From UBA4416 sp035439445 (GTDB taxonomy: Bacteria > Bacteroidota > Bacteroidia > B-17B0 > Aurantibacillaceae), in contig DAORKG010000012.1 in NCBI GenBank assembly GCA_035439445.1, positions 25,005-89,004 on the forward strand: DNA of 64,000 nt, read 5' to 3'. Of the stretch, positions 1 through 8,028 are shown one piece after another. The position numbers and the translations under genes were made by a program. Position 1 is the first letter of the stretch; every line of letters starts with the position of its first letter. The notes beneath the pieces are model-generated. The model saw only the letters and a list, made by a program, of their open reading frames with translations, was not told the origin of the DNA and ran no database searches.

Positions 1-478
1 CAGCTTTCTCAAGCATTTCATAAGTCATTTTACCCTCATGAAAGACAGTTTTTAATTTGTTTTTTCTGGTAATTAATGTTGCAGGAATAGCACCGCTCCA
101 TTGTTCGGATATTTTATTGATAAAATCATTCCCATTTATTTCATCCAGTAAAACCACTTCGGCAGTATATTTATTTTTACTTAAAAAGTCTTTTAGTTTC
201 TTATCAAGCTCTTCTTTAAAATCCATGCTCACTAAAAGTACTTTTACTTTTAGGTCTTTAGACTCCTTATGTATTTTTTCAAACTCAGGTAATTCTGCTA
301 CACATGGTTTGCACCATGTTGCCCAAAAGTTGACAATATAGGTGGTGTCACTGTTATTATGAATACGTTTTAGTAGGTCATTTATTTTATATACTGCCAC
401 AGTTTGACTTTTTGAGGAAAGTGACATAAAGAAGACGGCTATTAACAATAATTTATTGATGTTTAGCTTTATACGCAT
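1..478 (-). CDS. TlpA-like thioredoxin-fold thiol-disulfide protein (3' end cut by window)
   Basis: This gene runs off the left edge, so its C-terminus is missing; about 159 residues are visible. An N-terminal hydrophobic segment (residues about 9-20) looks like a signal peptide. A thioredoxin active site W-C-K-P-C follows (Cys56, Cys59), inside VNFWATWCKPC, and the later I-P-A-T-L stretch fits the cis-Pro loop of TlpA/ResA proteins. The family reduces or oxidises periplasmic thiols. The chosen ATG lies 26 bases inside the end of the upstream SCO gene, so the two are probably translationally coupled. SCO plus TlpA together suggests cytochrome oxidase copper-site assembly; that role is inference. 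A later Met (residue 18) is an alternative start but would lose the signal peptide. Confidence 0.8.
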   Translation of the reverse strand, partial: MRIKLNINKLLLIAVFFMSLSSKSQTVAVYKINDLLKRIHNNSDTTYIVNFWATWCKPCVAELPEFEKIHKESKDLKVKVLLVSMDFKEELDKKLKDFLSKNKYTAEVVLLDEINGNDFINKISEQWSGAIPATLITRKNKLKTVFHEGKMTYEMLEKA

Positions 479-1118
479 ATTCTTCTAATAATAAGTTTAT
501 ATCTGTAATTAATCTTGATACTTCTAAACTATCTGTTCCATCATAAAATCCTCTTAAATGCCTTTCTTTATCTACTAGTGCAAAGTTTTGAGTATGTATA
601 AAATCATTTTCATCACCATTTCCTTCCTCTGCATTTAATAAATAACTAGTTCGTGCCATATCATACAAATGCTTTTTTTCACCAGTTAAAAACAGCCATT
701 TTTTATCTTTCACTCCATGTAATTTGGCATATTCCATTAACACATTTACTGAATCTTCTTCAGGAGAAACAGTATGTGAGAGAATTAAAATATCTTCCCT
801 GTTTGAAAATTGTTTGTACACTCTTTCTAATTCACCGCTCATGATAGGGCAAATTGACTGGCATGTAGTAAAGAAAAAGTCAGTGACATAAATTTTTCCT
901 TTCACGGTTTCTTCAGTTACTTTTTCATTGTACTGGTTAGTAAACATAAAAGGTTTAACGGTATGATATGAAGTGTCTCCATCTTTCATACTGTTTTTTT
1001 GACCATAATATGGAAGAAGTCGTAGTGGCTTTTGTTCGATTTTGTTAAAAAAATACCAGCCAACAAAAATGGTAGGTATAATTAATAATGCCCAATAATA
1101 ATTACCTTTAGATTTCAT
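453..1118 (-). CDS. SCO1/SenC family copper chaperone
   Basis: A 221-residue protein with one N-terminal membrane anchor (about residues 8-24) and a thioredoxin-like domain. It carries the SCO copper motif C-x-x-x-C-P (Cys86, Cys90, in TTCQSICP) and the distal ligand His175 (FIHTQNF). SCO proteins deliver copper to, or reduce, the CuA site of cytochrome c oxidase on the outer face of the inner membrane. The gene overlaps the TlpA-like gene that follows it. It is divergent from the K+ channel gene with only 11 bases between the two start codons, and its promoter appears to lie inside the channel gene. Confidence in the family is high; the target oxidase is not in the window. Confidence 0.9.
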   Translation of the reverse strand: MKSKGNYYWALLIIPTIFVGWYFFNKIEQKPLRLLPYYGQKNSMKDGDTSYHTVKPFMFTNQYNEKVTEETVKGKIYVTDFFFTTCQSICPIMSGELERVYKQFSNREDILILSHTVSPEEDSVNVLMEYAKLHGVKDKKWLFLTGEKKHLYDMARTSYLLNAEEGNGDENDFIHTQNFALVDKERHLRGFYDGTDSLEVSRLITDINLLLEEYAYKAKHQ

Positions 1119-1122
1119 TATG

Positions 1123-1153
1123 CAAAGGTATGATTAAAGAAGCTTTTAACAAA
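1123..1153 (-). promoter_or_regulatory. Bacteroidota-type promoter of the SCO-tlpA operon
   Basis: Reading the minus strand, TTTG (1153-1150), a 19-base spacer and TACCTTTG (1130-1123) match the Bacteroidota consensus TTTG-N19-21-TAnnTTTG exactly. The -7 box ends 4 bases before the SCO ATG, so the transcript would be nearly leaderless. The whole element lies in the first 24 bases of the divergent channel gene. Confidence 0.65.
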
Positions 1154-2071
1154 AATAAAAGAGAAAGTGCAGAAATTGGTTTTGGTACCAAAAACTACAA
1201 TGAATCTGTACGTTTTTTAAATCAAGATGGCACCGTTAATGTTAAACGAAAGGTCTCTGATAAGCACATTGGTTTTGATTTATACCATTGGTTACTGGGT
1301 ATTACATGGACGCAATTTTTTGTGCTTGTTTTTGTGAGTTATGTAGTTGTAAATACATTATTTGCAATTGTTTATTTTTTAATTGGAGCCGATACGTTTG
1401 GAGGCATGGATGTAGGTTCCGGTTCTGAAAAATTTTATCAATTGTTTTTCTTTAGCGCTCAAACTCTAACCACAGTAGGTTATGGTCATATATATCCTAA
1501 TAGTGTTTTTACTAGTACAGTATCTTCTATTGAGTCGATGCTGGGTTTAATGGGATTTGCACTTGTTACCGGTATTTTATATGGTCGTTTTTCTAAACCT
1601 AAAGCAGACTTGCAATATAGTAATGGAGCGGTAGTTGCTCCTTATAGAGATATTACAGGTTTTATGTTTAGGGTAGCAAATAAAAAACAAAACGAATTAA
1701 TAGAAACCGAATGTCAAGTTATTTTAGCGATTAATAATCCTGATACTCAACGTCGTGATTTTCATTTTTTAGAGCTTGAAAGAAGTAAATTAAATTTATT
1801 ACCTTTTACTTGGACAGTGGTTCATCCAATAGATGATAAAAGTCCTTTGCAAGGCTTGACCGAACATGATTTAAAGCATAGAGATGCTGAGTTCATTATT
1901 TTAATTAAATCAATTACGGATACCTATTTTCAAACAGTATATTCCCGAATGTCATACAAGGCTTCTGAAATAATTTGGAACGCAAAATTTGTTCCAATGA
2001 AACAAATGCCCCATAAAGATGGAAGTATATCCATTAATTTACAGGATATTCATTCTTATGATAAATTATAA
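1130..2071 (+). CDS. Inward-rectifier (KirBac-type) potassium channel
   Basis: This 313-residue protein has the Kir layout: an N-terminal cytoplasmic segment with GFGTKN and a slide-helix region (about 45-60), TM1 (about 62-86), a pore loop with the K+ selectivity filter TVGYG (115-119), TM2 (about 128-152), and a beta-rich C-terminal cytoplasmic domain from about residue 158. KirBac channels conduct K+ across the inner membrane and are gated by the cytoplasmic domain. The N-terminal conserved segment begins soon after the chosen ATG, which supports that start. The gene is alone on this strand and convergent with the small gene at 2087. Confidence 0.93.
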   Translation: MIKEAFNKNKRESAEIGFGTKNYNESVRFLNQDGTVNVKRKVSDKHIGFDLYHWLLGITWTQFFVLVFVSYVVVNTLFAIVYFLIGADTFGGMDVGSGSEKFYQLFFFSAQTLTTVGYGHIYPNSVFTSTVSSIESMLGLMGFALVTGILYGRFSKPKADLQYSNGAVVAPYRDITGFMFRVANKKQNELIETECQVILAINNPDTQRRDFHFLELERSKLNLLPFTWTVVHPIDDKSPLQGLTEHDLKHRDAEFIILIKSITDTYFQTVYSRMSYKASEIIWNAKFVPMKQMPHKDGSISINLQDIHSYDKL

Positions 2072-2086
2072 TAAGATAAATTATTT

Positions 2087-2479
2087 TTAAAGTTTTCTGT
2101 ATGCTTCGGCATCTCCATACTCCAAAAAGTCTTTATGGTGTGCCGGAGCATGAAAGTTTGGATCTTGTTGATGTTTTATGCCGCACCAATATTTTTCGGT
2201 TTCTCCGGCAATGGTTGAAACATAATGCAATAAACCATTTACATAGCCACAATACATACAGTTAAGTTTTTCAAAAGCATCCAAGTAGGATAATTTATGT
2301 CGGTCTATTTTTATGTATTCGCTTCTTTTTACATATGGTATACCGTAAGCCCAAAAGCAAATGCGGTGATAAATTTCAACCCAAATATCTAAAACAACAA
2401 TTGGAATGATTAAACTGTAAATAACTGGCATTACAGGTATTTGAAAGATGATACGATTTTTATGTTGCTTTGATTTCAT
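2087..2479 (-). CDS. Hypothetical membrane protein with CxxC / YWC cysteines
   Basis: I do not recognise a named family. The 130-residue product has a hydrophobic segment near the N-terminus (about residues 12-35), then a soluble part with C-M-Y-C-G-Y, E-K-Y-W-C and several His (HAPAHH) that could bind metal. The start is the ATG at 2479; a longer frame begins at 2533 but would run into the hairpin that terminates phaC. It follows phaC on the same strand, separated by that hairpin, and is convergent with the K+ channel gene. A conserved Bacteroidota protein is likely, but the function is unknown. Confidence 0.6.
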   Translation of the reverse strand: MKSKQHKNRIIFQIPVMPVIYSLIIPIVVLDIWVEIYHRICFWAYGIPYVKRSEYIKIDRHKLSYLDAFEKLNCMYCGYVNGLLHYVSTIAGETEKYWCGIKHQQDPNFHAPAHHKDFLEYGDAEAYRKL

Positions 2480-2520
2480 AATTGAAAAATAATTTACCGT
2501 TATGATAAATTTTAAAATAT

Positions 2521-2550
2521 AAATCCCCTCCAATTTTTTGAAGGGGATTT
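2521..2550 (-). terminator. Hairpin after phaC
   Basis: A 9-base inverted repeat (2521-2529 with 2542-2550) with an inner AA/TT-rich loop lies 20 bases after the phaC stop. On the minus strand it is followed by an AT-rich tract without a clean U run, so it is a moderate terminator candidate. Confidence 0.5.
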
Positions 2551-2569
2551 AGTTTGTTGTTATAAATTA

Positions 2570-3616
2570 TTAGTCTCTCTTCTTTAACCAATTGGTTACA
2601 GCAGGGGCTAATTCTTTTTGAGATTTGCTTCCCACAAACACTCCAATGTGCCCGCCTTTAAAACTGTACAGCTCTTTATCTTTACTTCCTACGTAATCGT
2701 TCAAAGGAATAGTAGCTGCAGGAGGTACTAAGTGGTCTTCAGTAGCATATATGTTTAATAAGTTGCTGGTTAAGTTTTTTAAGTTTACTTTTTTACCACC
2801 AACTTCTAATTCTCCTTTAATCAATTTGTTTTCTTGATATAAATCTTTCATAAACTCTTTAAAACATTGTCCTGCTTGGTCTGGGCTCTCGCTAATCCAT
2901 TTTTCCATGCGTAAAAAATTCATCAGCTTATCTTTATCGTCTAATGAGTTGGTTAAAGTTTGCTGTTTTTGTAACTTCATCATAGGTTTCAACATATCAA
3001 AACCTTGATTTAAAAAGTCTCCAGGAATTAAACCACCAAAACCTTCCACAATTTTATCAAAGTCCATGTCCTTACTCCAACGGAATAATAAACCATCGTT
3101 AGTGCTAAAATCAATAGGTGTAACATGTGTTACTAAATTTTTCACCTTGTTTGGATATAGTGAACTATAGATAACACTTAATGTACCTCCTTGGCAAATA
3201 CTTAAGATATTGATTTTTTCAATTCTGTTTTTCTTTCTAATAAAATCAACACAGTTATTAATGTATGTATTTACATAATCATCAATGCTTAAATATTTAT
3301 CAACCTTTGTAGGATTTCCCCAGTCAATTAAATACACATCTAATCCTGCGTCAAGTAAGTTTCTGATGTAACTTCTGTCAGGTTGTATATCTAGCATTTT
3401 ATAGGTGTTTACTAAGGCGTATACAATTAATACAGGCGTTTTGTAGCTCGGCTCAGTCGCTCTGTCATATCTGTAAAGCGTTAGCTTATCTTCACTATAT
3501 ACAGCTGTTTTAGGAGAAGTAGCAATATCTACTTCTTTTATTTCACTAAAAGTTTCATAGCTCTTCATTAATTTCGAGCTCATATTTTGCATTTCTTCAA
3601 CTAACTTTTTTTCCAT
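2570..3616 (-). CDS. phaC: Class III poly(R)-hydroxyalkanoate synthase subunit PhaC
   Basis: A 348-residue alpha/beta-hydrolase that polymerises (R)-3-hydroxyacyl-CoA into PHA at the granule surface. The lipase-box-like S-I-C-Q-G-G holds the nucleophile Cys141; Asp294 (ATEDHLVPP) and His323 (GGHIGVF) complete the triad. A length near 350-360 is typical of class III PhaC, which needs a PhaE partner; class I enzymes are about 570-600. PhaE lies just upstream on the same strand, although an intrinsic terminator separates the two. The substrate is probably short-chain 3-hydroxyacyl-CoA, judged from the class only. Confidence 0.95.
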   Translation of the reverse strand: MEKKLVEEMQNMSSKLMKSYETFSEIKEVDIATSPKTAVYSEDKLTLYRYDRATEPSYKTPVLIVYALVNTYKMLDIQPDRSYIRNLLDAGLDVYLIDWGNPTKVDKYLSIDDYVNTYINNCVDFIRKKNRIEKINILSICQGGTLSVIYSSLYPNKVKNLVTHVTPIDFSTNDGLLFRWSKDMDFDKIVEGFGGLIPGDFLNQGFDMLKPMMKLQKQQTLTNSLDDKDKLMNFLRMEKWISESPDQAGQCFKEFMKDLYQENKLIKGELEVGGKKVNLKNLTSNLLNIYATEDHLVPPAATIPLNDYVGSKDKELYSFKGGHIGVFVGSKSQKELAPAVTNWLKKRD

Positions 3617-3673
3617 AGAACTTTTTTATATTCCGTTAAGATACAATGTTTTTATTTTATAAAAAATCAAATT

Positions 3674-3706
3674 AAAAAAAGGCTGCCCACAAACACATTG
3701 GCAGCC
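3674..3706 (-). terminator. Intrinsic terminator between phaE and phaC
   Basis: On the minus strand a perfect 7-base GC-rich stem (3706-3700 with 3687-3681) is followed at once by a run of seven T. It lies 33 bases after the phaE stop and about 60 bases before the phaC start, so it would partly uncouple the two subunits. Confidence 0.8.
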
Positions 3707-3738
3707 CTTCCTATTATTGTGCTATGAACACAAGTGAT

Positions 3739-5118
3739 TTATTTCTTTTTTGCTTTAGCTCCGGCTCCCTCTTCAAATAACTCTACTGAAGCAGCATTTT
3801 GCATAGCTAATTTAGTTTGTAAATCTTTTACTGTTTTTTTAAGATCGTGCATAGTTTTGTAAATTTCTTCTAGCTCGCTCTTAAATGCAATTGGATATTG
3901 CTCAAATACATTTTCAAATTGTTTCTCGAAATGTTTTTTTACATCCATGCTTAAGTTTAATGCTTCAGCTTTTACCTTGCTAAACTCGTCAGTAGCAAAT
4001 AATTCAGAAAACATTTTTTCGTTAGTTTTAACCCACTCGTTATATAATTCGGTTGGAGTTGGCATTGTAAAGTTGCCAGCTTGCATGTTTTTATATTTTT
4101 CTTGAGTTTCTTTTGCTAACTCTTCCATTGAAGTTTGCATTGTTTTATACAATTGAGATTGTAACTCAGCTTGTTTAATGCTATATTCAGTTACTTTATC
4201 TAATAAAGCAATCGTAGCTTCAACGTTTTCTTTCTCTTTTCCTGGATTAGCTAATTTTAATAATGGTTCAAATGTTTTACCAAATACATTATTCATTTTA
4301 GCATATAAATCTTTCATATGCTCAGAGTCACCAGAAAATAATTCAGGGAATTGAGCAGACATATTTTTCATTTGCTCGTAATATTCTTTTCCTAATCCGT
4401 TTTGATTAACAAAGAAATTATGCATTTGCTTAGTAGCATTATCAAATACCTCTTTTAAAGAAGCATTATTAAAAAATGAACCGAAAATTTGTTCAGTCAT
4501 TTTTTTGTAATTTTCTTGAGAGTAAATGTTTTTCCAAGTCTCTGCGCTAAAATCAGAGTTTTTAATAGCAGTCATCATTGGTTGAAACATTTCTTGCACT
4601 TTCATATACATTTGTCCACCCTCAAACATGTTTTTAAACATGTCTGCATTAAATGGATTTTTAATATTTTGAGAGAATGTATCGTATGAAGTATTAATTG
4701 TGTTCATCCAGCTGTTGTAAATGTTTGTCCACGCATTATTCATAGTAGCAAAGCTATTATTGTAATCATTTACATTTTTACCGTAGTTAACCATTGAGTT
4801 GTAAATGCTTTGGTTGAAATCTGTCATTTGTTTCATAGCATTCATTTGTTGGTTATACCAGTTTTTTAAGAATTCCTCAGGTTTTGAGTTATTATTCATA
4901 AATGGATTTGATCCAAAAGGGTTATTGTTATTAGCATTCATACCGCTAAACATAGCAGCTTGTTTTTCCATCATATCTTTATAGATGGATTGACTCTCAG
5001 TCATAAAGTTGCCATTAGCAAATGCTGATTGAAATTTCTTTGCAGAATCCATCCAAGTGTTCATTGCATTAGCCTGAGCATCCATCATGTTGTCGATAAT
5101 TGGGTTGTTTGTTTTCAT
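3739..5118 (-). CDS. phaE: PHA synthase accessory subunit PhaE
   Basis: A 459-residue protein, rich in Asn, Met and Gln in its first 200 residues, with helical segments throughout and a C-terminal coiled coil (about 395-440) before a basic Lys-rich tail. This matches PhaE of class III synthases, which binds PhaC and is needed for activity; it has no catalytic motif. The usual PhaE is about 360 residues, so this one is longer, mostly through the low-complexity N-terminal part. Identification rests on composition, the coiled coil, and position directly before a class III PhaC. It is divergent from phaJ across a 246-base spacer with a palindrome. Confidence 0.85.
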   Translation of the reverse strand: MKTNNPIIDNMMDAQANAMNTWMDSAKKFQSAFANGNFMTESQSIYKDMMEKQAAMFSGMNANNNNPFGSNPFMNNNSKPEEFLKNWYNQQMNAMKQMTDFNQSIYNSMVNYGKNVNDYNNSFATMNNAWTNIYNSWMNTINTSYDTFSQNIKNPFNADMFKNMFEGGQMYMKVQEMFQPMMTAIKNSDFSAETWKNIYSQENYKKMTEQIFGSFFNNASLKEVFDNATKQMHNFFVNQNGLGKEYYEQMKNMSAQFPELFSGDSEHMKDLYAKMNNVFGKTFEPLLKLANPGKEKENVEATIALLDKVTEYSIKQAELQSQLYKTMQTSMEELAKETQEKYKNMQAGNFTMPTPTELYNEWVKTNEKMFSELFATDEFSKVKAEALNLSMDVKKHFEKQFENVFEQYPIAFKSELEEIYKTMHDLKKTVKDLQTKLAMQNAASVELFEEGAGAKAKKK

Positions 5119-5303
5119 TTTTTGAACTTATTTGATATATATAATTTAGTAAATTCGTCTTAAAGCCTGAAAATCAATATTTTAAGGACTTGTTTTAAAT
5201 TTCGCTGCAAATGTCGTCATTTTTTCCGATACGTGTCAAGTAAATTCGTATTATTTTTGTGTTAAATTGTCGTAAAATTTATTTAGTTGGTCTAAATCGA
5301 AAT

Positions 5304-5319
5304 AAGTTTTATAAAACTT
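5304..5319. promoter_or_regulatory. Perfect 16-base palindrome in the phaE-phaJ divergent spacer
   Basis: The bases 5304-5319 (AAGTTTTATAAAACTT) form a perfect palindrome, 46 bases before phaJ. Overlapping its right arm, ACTTGACA (5316-5323) is the inverted copy of TGTCAAGT at 5234-5241. Both could be operator sites for a PHA regulator. No binding protein is identified in the window. Confidence 0.4.
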
Positions 5320-5364
5320 GACATTGTGATATTTTTTTTTGAAAATTACTAAAAACTAAGCCCT

Positions 5365-5769
5365 ATGATAGAAACTGGACAAACCTACACACATGACTTT
5401 AAATTTACACAAGACGAAGTAAATCGTTTTGCAGAAGTAACAGGAGATAAAAATCCTGTACATATTGATGCTGATTTTGCAGCAAAAACAATGTTCAAAA
5501 AACCAATTATGCACGGTATGCTAGGTGCAGCGTTATTTAGCAAAGTATTTGGTGTATTATTTCCGGGCGAAGGAACAATATATTTAAAACAATCCTTGAG
5601 TTTCCTAAAACCCATGTATGTGGAAGTAGAATATGAAGCTGTTTTTACGGTAAGAGAAGTTTTAAAAGATAAGCATCGTGCCGTTATCGAAACTTTAATT
5701 AAGGATAAAACAACAGGAAATGTTTGTACTAGTGGCGAAGCTACAGTTATGAATGTTGAGAAAATATAG
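5365..5769 (+). CDS. phaJ: (R)-specific enoyl-CoA hydratase, MaoC-like
   Basis: A 134-residue single hot-dog domain. It has the hydratase-2 motif with catalytic Asp28 and His33 (TGDKNPVH), at the same 5-residue spacing as in PhaJ proteins, then KPIMHGML. These enzymes hydrate trans-2-enoyl-CoA to (R)-3-hydroxyacyl-CoA and so feed beta-oxidation intermediates into PHA synthesis in the cytoplasm. It is divergent from phaE and lies 77 bases before phaB on the same strand. A general MaoC dehydratase role is possible, but the neighbours make the PHA role likely. Confidence 0.88.
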   Translation: MIETGQTYTHDFKFTQDEVNRFAEVTGDKNPVHIDADFAAKTMFKKPIMHGMLGAALFSKVFGVLFPGEGTIYLKQSLSFLKPMYVEVEYEAVFTVREVLKDKHRAVIETLIKDKTTGNVCTSGEATVMNVEKI

Positions 5770-5846
5770 TTTACCATATTTTAATAATTACATAACATTT
5801 ACCGAATTGAAATTCCTTAATTCTGCACTTTAATAAAACTAGTCTC

Positions 5847-6593
5847 ATGGAAAAATCAAATAAACGAACCGTATTAATTACTGGAGCAACAGGTGGTTTA
5901 GGAACTGCTATGTGTAAAGAATTATATAAAGATGGTTACACAGTTGTTGGTAATTATCACACCAAAGAAAAAGCTGATAAGTGGATGGCTCAGATGAAAT
6001 CTGAGGGATTTGATATCGAATTGTTTTATGGAGATGTAAGTGATTATGAAAGTACAGGTAAAATGATTTCTGCCATCGAAGCAAAATACGGGCATATTGA
6101 TACATTAGTTAACAATGCCGGCATTACTCGTGATGGGCGATTAATAAACATGAAACCGGAAGACTGGCATGCGGTTATTAATACAAATTTAAACTCAGTA
6201 TTTAATTGCACCCGACAAGTTATTCAAGGAATGATTGATCGAAATTTTGGAAGAATTATTAATATTTCATCTGTTAACGGTCAACGTGGACAATTTGGTC
6301 AAACTAATTATTCGGCAGCTAAAGCAGGTATGCATGGTTTTACAAAGTCACTAGCAATGGAAGTTGCAAAGTATGGCATTACAGTTAATACTATTTCTCC
6401 GGGTTATATTGGTACAGATATGGTAATGGCAGTTCCCGAAAAAGTGCTTAATCAAATTGTAGCTCAAGTACCAATGGGACGTTTGGGAGGGACTCATGAA
6501 GTTGCTCATTTAGTGTCCTTTTTGGCAAGCGAAGAAACAAGTTTTATAACAGGAGCCAATTATAGTATTAACGGAGGTCAGCACGTATATTAA
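5847..6593 (+). CDS. phaB: Acetoacetyl-CoA reductase (SDR family)
   Basis: A 248-residue classical short-chain dehydrogenase: a glycine-rich cofactor motif TGATGGLG (12-19), NNAG (89-92) followed by ITRDG as in PhaB, and catalytic Ser142, Tyr155 and Lys159. It reduces acetoacetyl-CoA to (R)-3-hydroxybutyryl-CoA, normally with NADPH. FabG is the main alternative, but the NNAGITRDG context and the position between phaJ and phaCE favour PhaB. No beta-ketothiolase (phaA) is in the window. The histidine kinase gene starts 18 bases after this stop and is probably co-transcribed. Confidence 0.88.
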   Translation: MEKSNKRTVLITGATGGLGTAMCKELYKDGYTVVGNYHTKEKADKWMAQMKSEGFDIELFYGDVSDYESTGKMISAIEAKYGHIDTLVNNAGITRDGRLINMKPEDWHAVINTNLNSVFNCTRQVIQGMIDRNFGRIINISSVNGQRGQFGQTNYSAAKAGMHGFTKSLAMEVAKYGITVNTISPGYIGTDMVMAVPEKVLNQIVAQVPMGRLGGTHEVAHLVSFLASEETSFITGANYSINGGQHVY

Positions 6594-6611
6594 ACATAAT
6601 CGGGCGCTTTG

Positions 6612-8027
6612 ATGAAGAAAATAGAAGATATAAAAACTTTAAAGAAGCGCATAAAAGAGTTGGAGAAAGAAAACGCTCTTCTGAAAAAAAAGAAGGATAT
6701 TTTCTATACTTCAAAAAAAACGGTTAAAACTCCCTCAGAAATTGCACCACTTTTTGATAAGGTTTCTGAAATTGTAAAAAGTTATTTCCAAACATTTAAT
6801 GCTGATCCAAGTCTATCTAAAATAGAAGTGAATGGGCAGCGTTATGTGTTAATGAGAGCCGAATCGTTAGCGAACGATTTTTTCAAAAATATTTTAAATT
6901 TATATTCAGACAGACCTAAAGAGGAGGCGGTTAAAATTGGACGCAATTTATTGTTTGATTTTGCGCACTTAATTGGAATAGAGGATGGTAAAAACTTTCA
7001 TAAAAAAATGAAGTTAAAAGACCCTCTTTCAAAACTATCTGCAGGACCAATTCATTTTGCTTATACAGGTTGGGCTTTTGTAGAGATTTTACCCGAAAGT
7101 AGACCAAGTCCGGATGAGAATTTTTATTTAAAGTATAATCATCCCTTTTCTTTCGAAGCTGATTCATGGATTAAATCAAATGAGCGAACTAATTTCCCTG
7201 TGTGTTCAATGAATGCAGGATATTCATCTGGTTGGTGTGAAGAAAGTTTTGGTATTGAATTAACTGCTGTTGAAATTTCATGTCGGGCAAAAGGAGATAA
7301 ACATTGCACTTTTGTAATGGCGCCTCCACATAAAATTGGAGAATACTTAAGTAAAGAGGAACAAAAAATAAAACAAAAAACCAAGTACGACGTTCCATTG
7401 TTTTTTGAGAGAAAAAAAACGGAAGAAAAAATAAGCAATACGCTAAAAGAAAAAGAAACACTTTTAAGAGAAATACATCATCGCGTAAAAAATAATTTGC
7501 AGATTATTTCGAGTTTACTAAAACTGCACGCTGATAAATCTAACGATAGTAAATTTTTGAATTTAGTTGAAGAAAGTCAAAATCGAATAGTGTCAATGGC
7601 TTTAATACATGAGATGTTATATGCCAATTCTGATTTAAGTAAGATAAATTTTGCTCATTATGCCAAATCATTATTTGAAAAATTACAAAACTCTTATAGC
7701 AAGCAGGGTGTAAAATTGAAACTTAAAGTTCCTAAGGATTTTTATTTCGAGATCGATAAAATGATTCCTGTTGGCTTAATCATGAATGAATTGTTTAGTA
7801 ATTCATTTAAGTATGCCTTCAAAAATAATAAGGGAGAAATAACGATAGCGTATTCAAAAAACATTTTAACTATTTCTGATGACGGAGTTGGTATTTACAA
7901 AAGTTCTAGCAAAAAAAATACTGCTAGTTTTGGATTGCAATTAATTGATTTATTAGCAGAGCAAATTGATGCGAGTGTTGATATAAATGGCTATAAAGGA
8001 ACTACATTTGAGTTTAAGTTTAAATAA
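6612..8027 (+). CDS. V4R-domain HisKA_2 sensor histidine kinase
   Basis: A 471-residue soluble kinase. Domains in order: an N-terminal basic coiled coil (about 2-35), a helical region, a V4R / XylR_N-like sensor domain (about 140-245) with AGYSSGWC and E-I-S-C-x(7)-H-C, a HisKA_2 phosphoacceptor box E-I-H-H-R-V-K-N-N (about 288-296), and a C-terminal HATPase_c domain with MNELFSNSFKYA (N box) and DDGVGI (G box). V4R domains bind small hydrophobic or aromatic molecules in known activators, so this may sense a metabolite. It has no membrane segment and no adjacent response regulator. The start is the ATG at 6612; the in-frame TTG three bases earlier is not needed. Co-transcription with phaB suggests control of PHA metabolism, which is inference. 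Confidence 0.88.
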   Translation: MKKIEDIKTLKKRIKELEKENALLKKKKDIFYTSKKTVKTPSEIAPLFDKVSEIVKSYFQTFNADPSLSKIEVNGQRYVLMRAESLANDFFKNILNLYSDRPKEEAVKIGRNLLFDFAHLIGIEDGKNFHKKMKLKDPLSKLSAGPIHFAYTGWAFVEILPESRPSPDENFYLKYNHPFSFEADSWIKSNERTNFPVCSMNAGYSSGWCEESFGIELTAVEISCRAKGDKHCTFVMAPPHKIGEYLSKEEQKIKQKTKYDVPLFFERKKTEEKISNTLKEKETLLREIHHRVKNNLQIISSLLKLHADKSNDSKFLNLVEESQNRIVSMALIHEMLYANSDLSKINFAHYAKSLFEKLQNSYSKQGVKLKLKVPKDFYFEIDKMIPVGLIMNELFSNSFKYAFKNNKGEITIAYSKNILTISDDGVGIYKSSSKKNTASFGLQLIDLLAEQIDASVDINGYKGTTFEFKFK

Positions 8028-8028
8028 G

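Noticed and set aside
57..341. Plus-strand ORF of 94 codons at the left end
   Set aside because: It is antisense to the TlpA-like gene, whose thioredoxin motif is clear on the other strand.
2480..2533. N-terminal extension of the small gene at 2087
   Set aside because: It would run into the hairpin after phaC; the ATG at 2479 gives a normal protein.
5385..5777. 130-codon minus-strand ORF opposite phaJ
   Set aside because: It is a shadow; the plus strand encodes a full MaoC domain with catalytic Asp and His.
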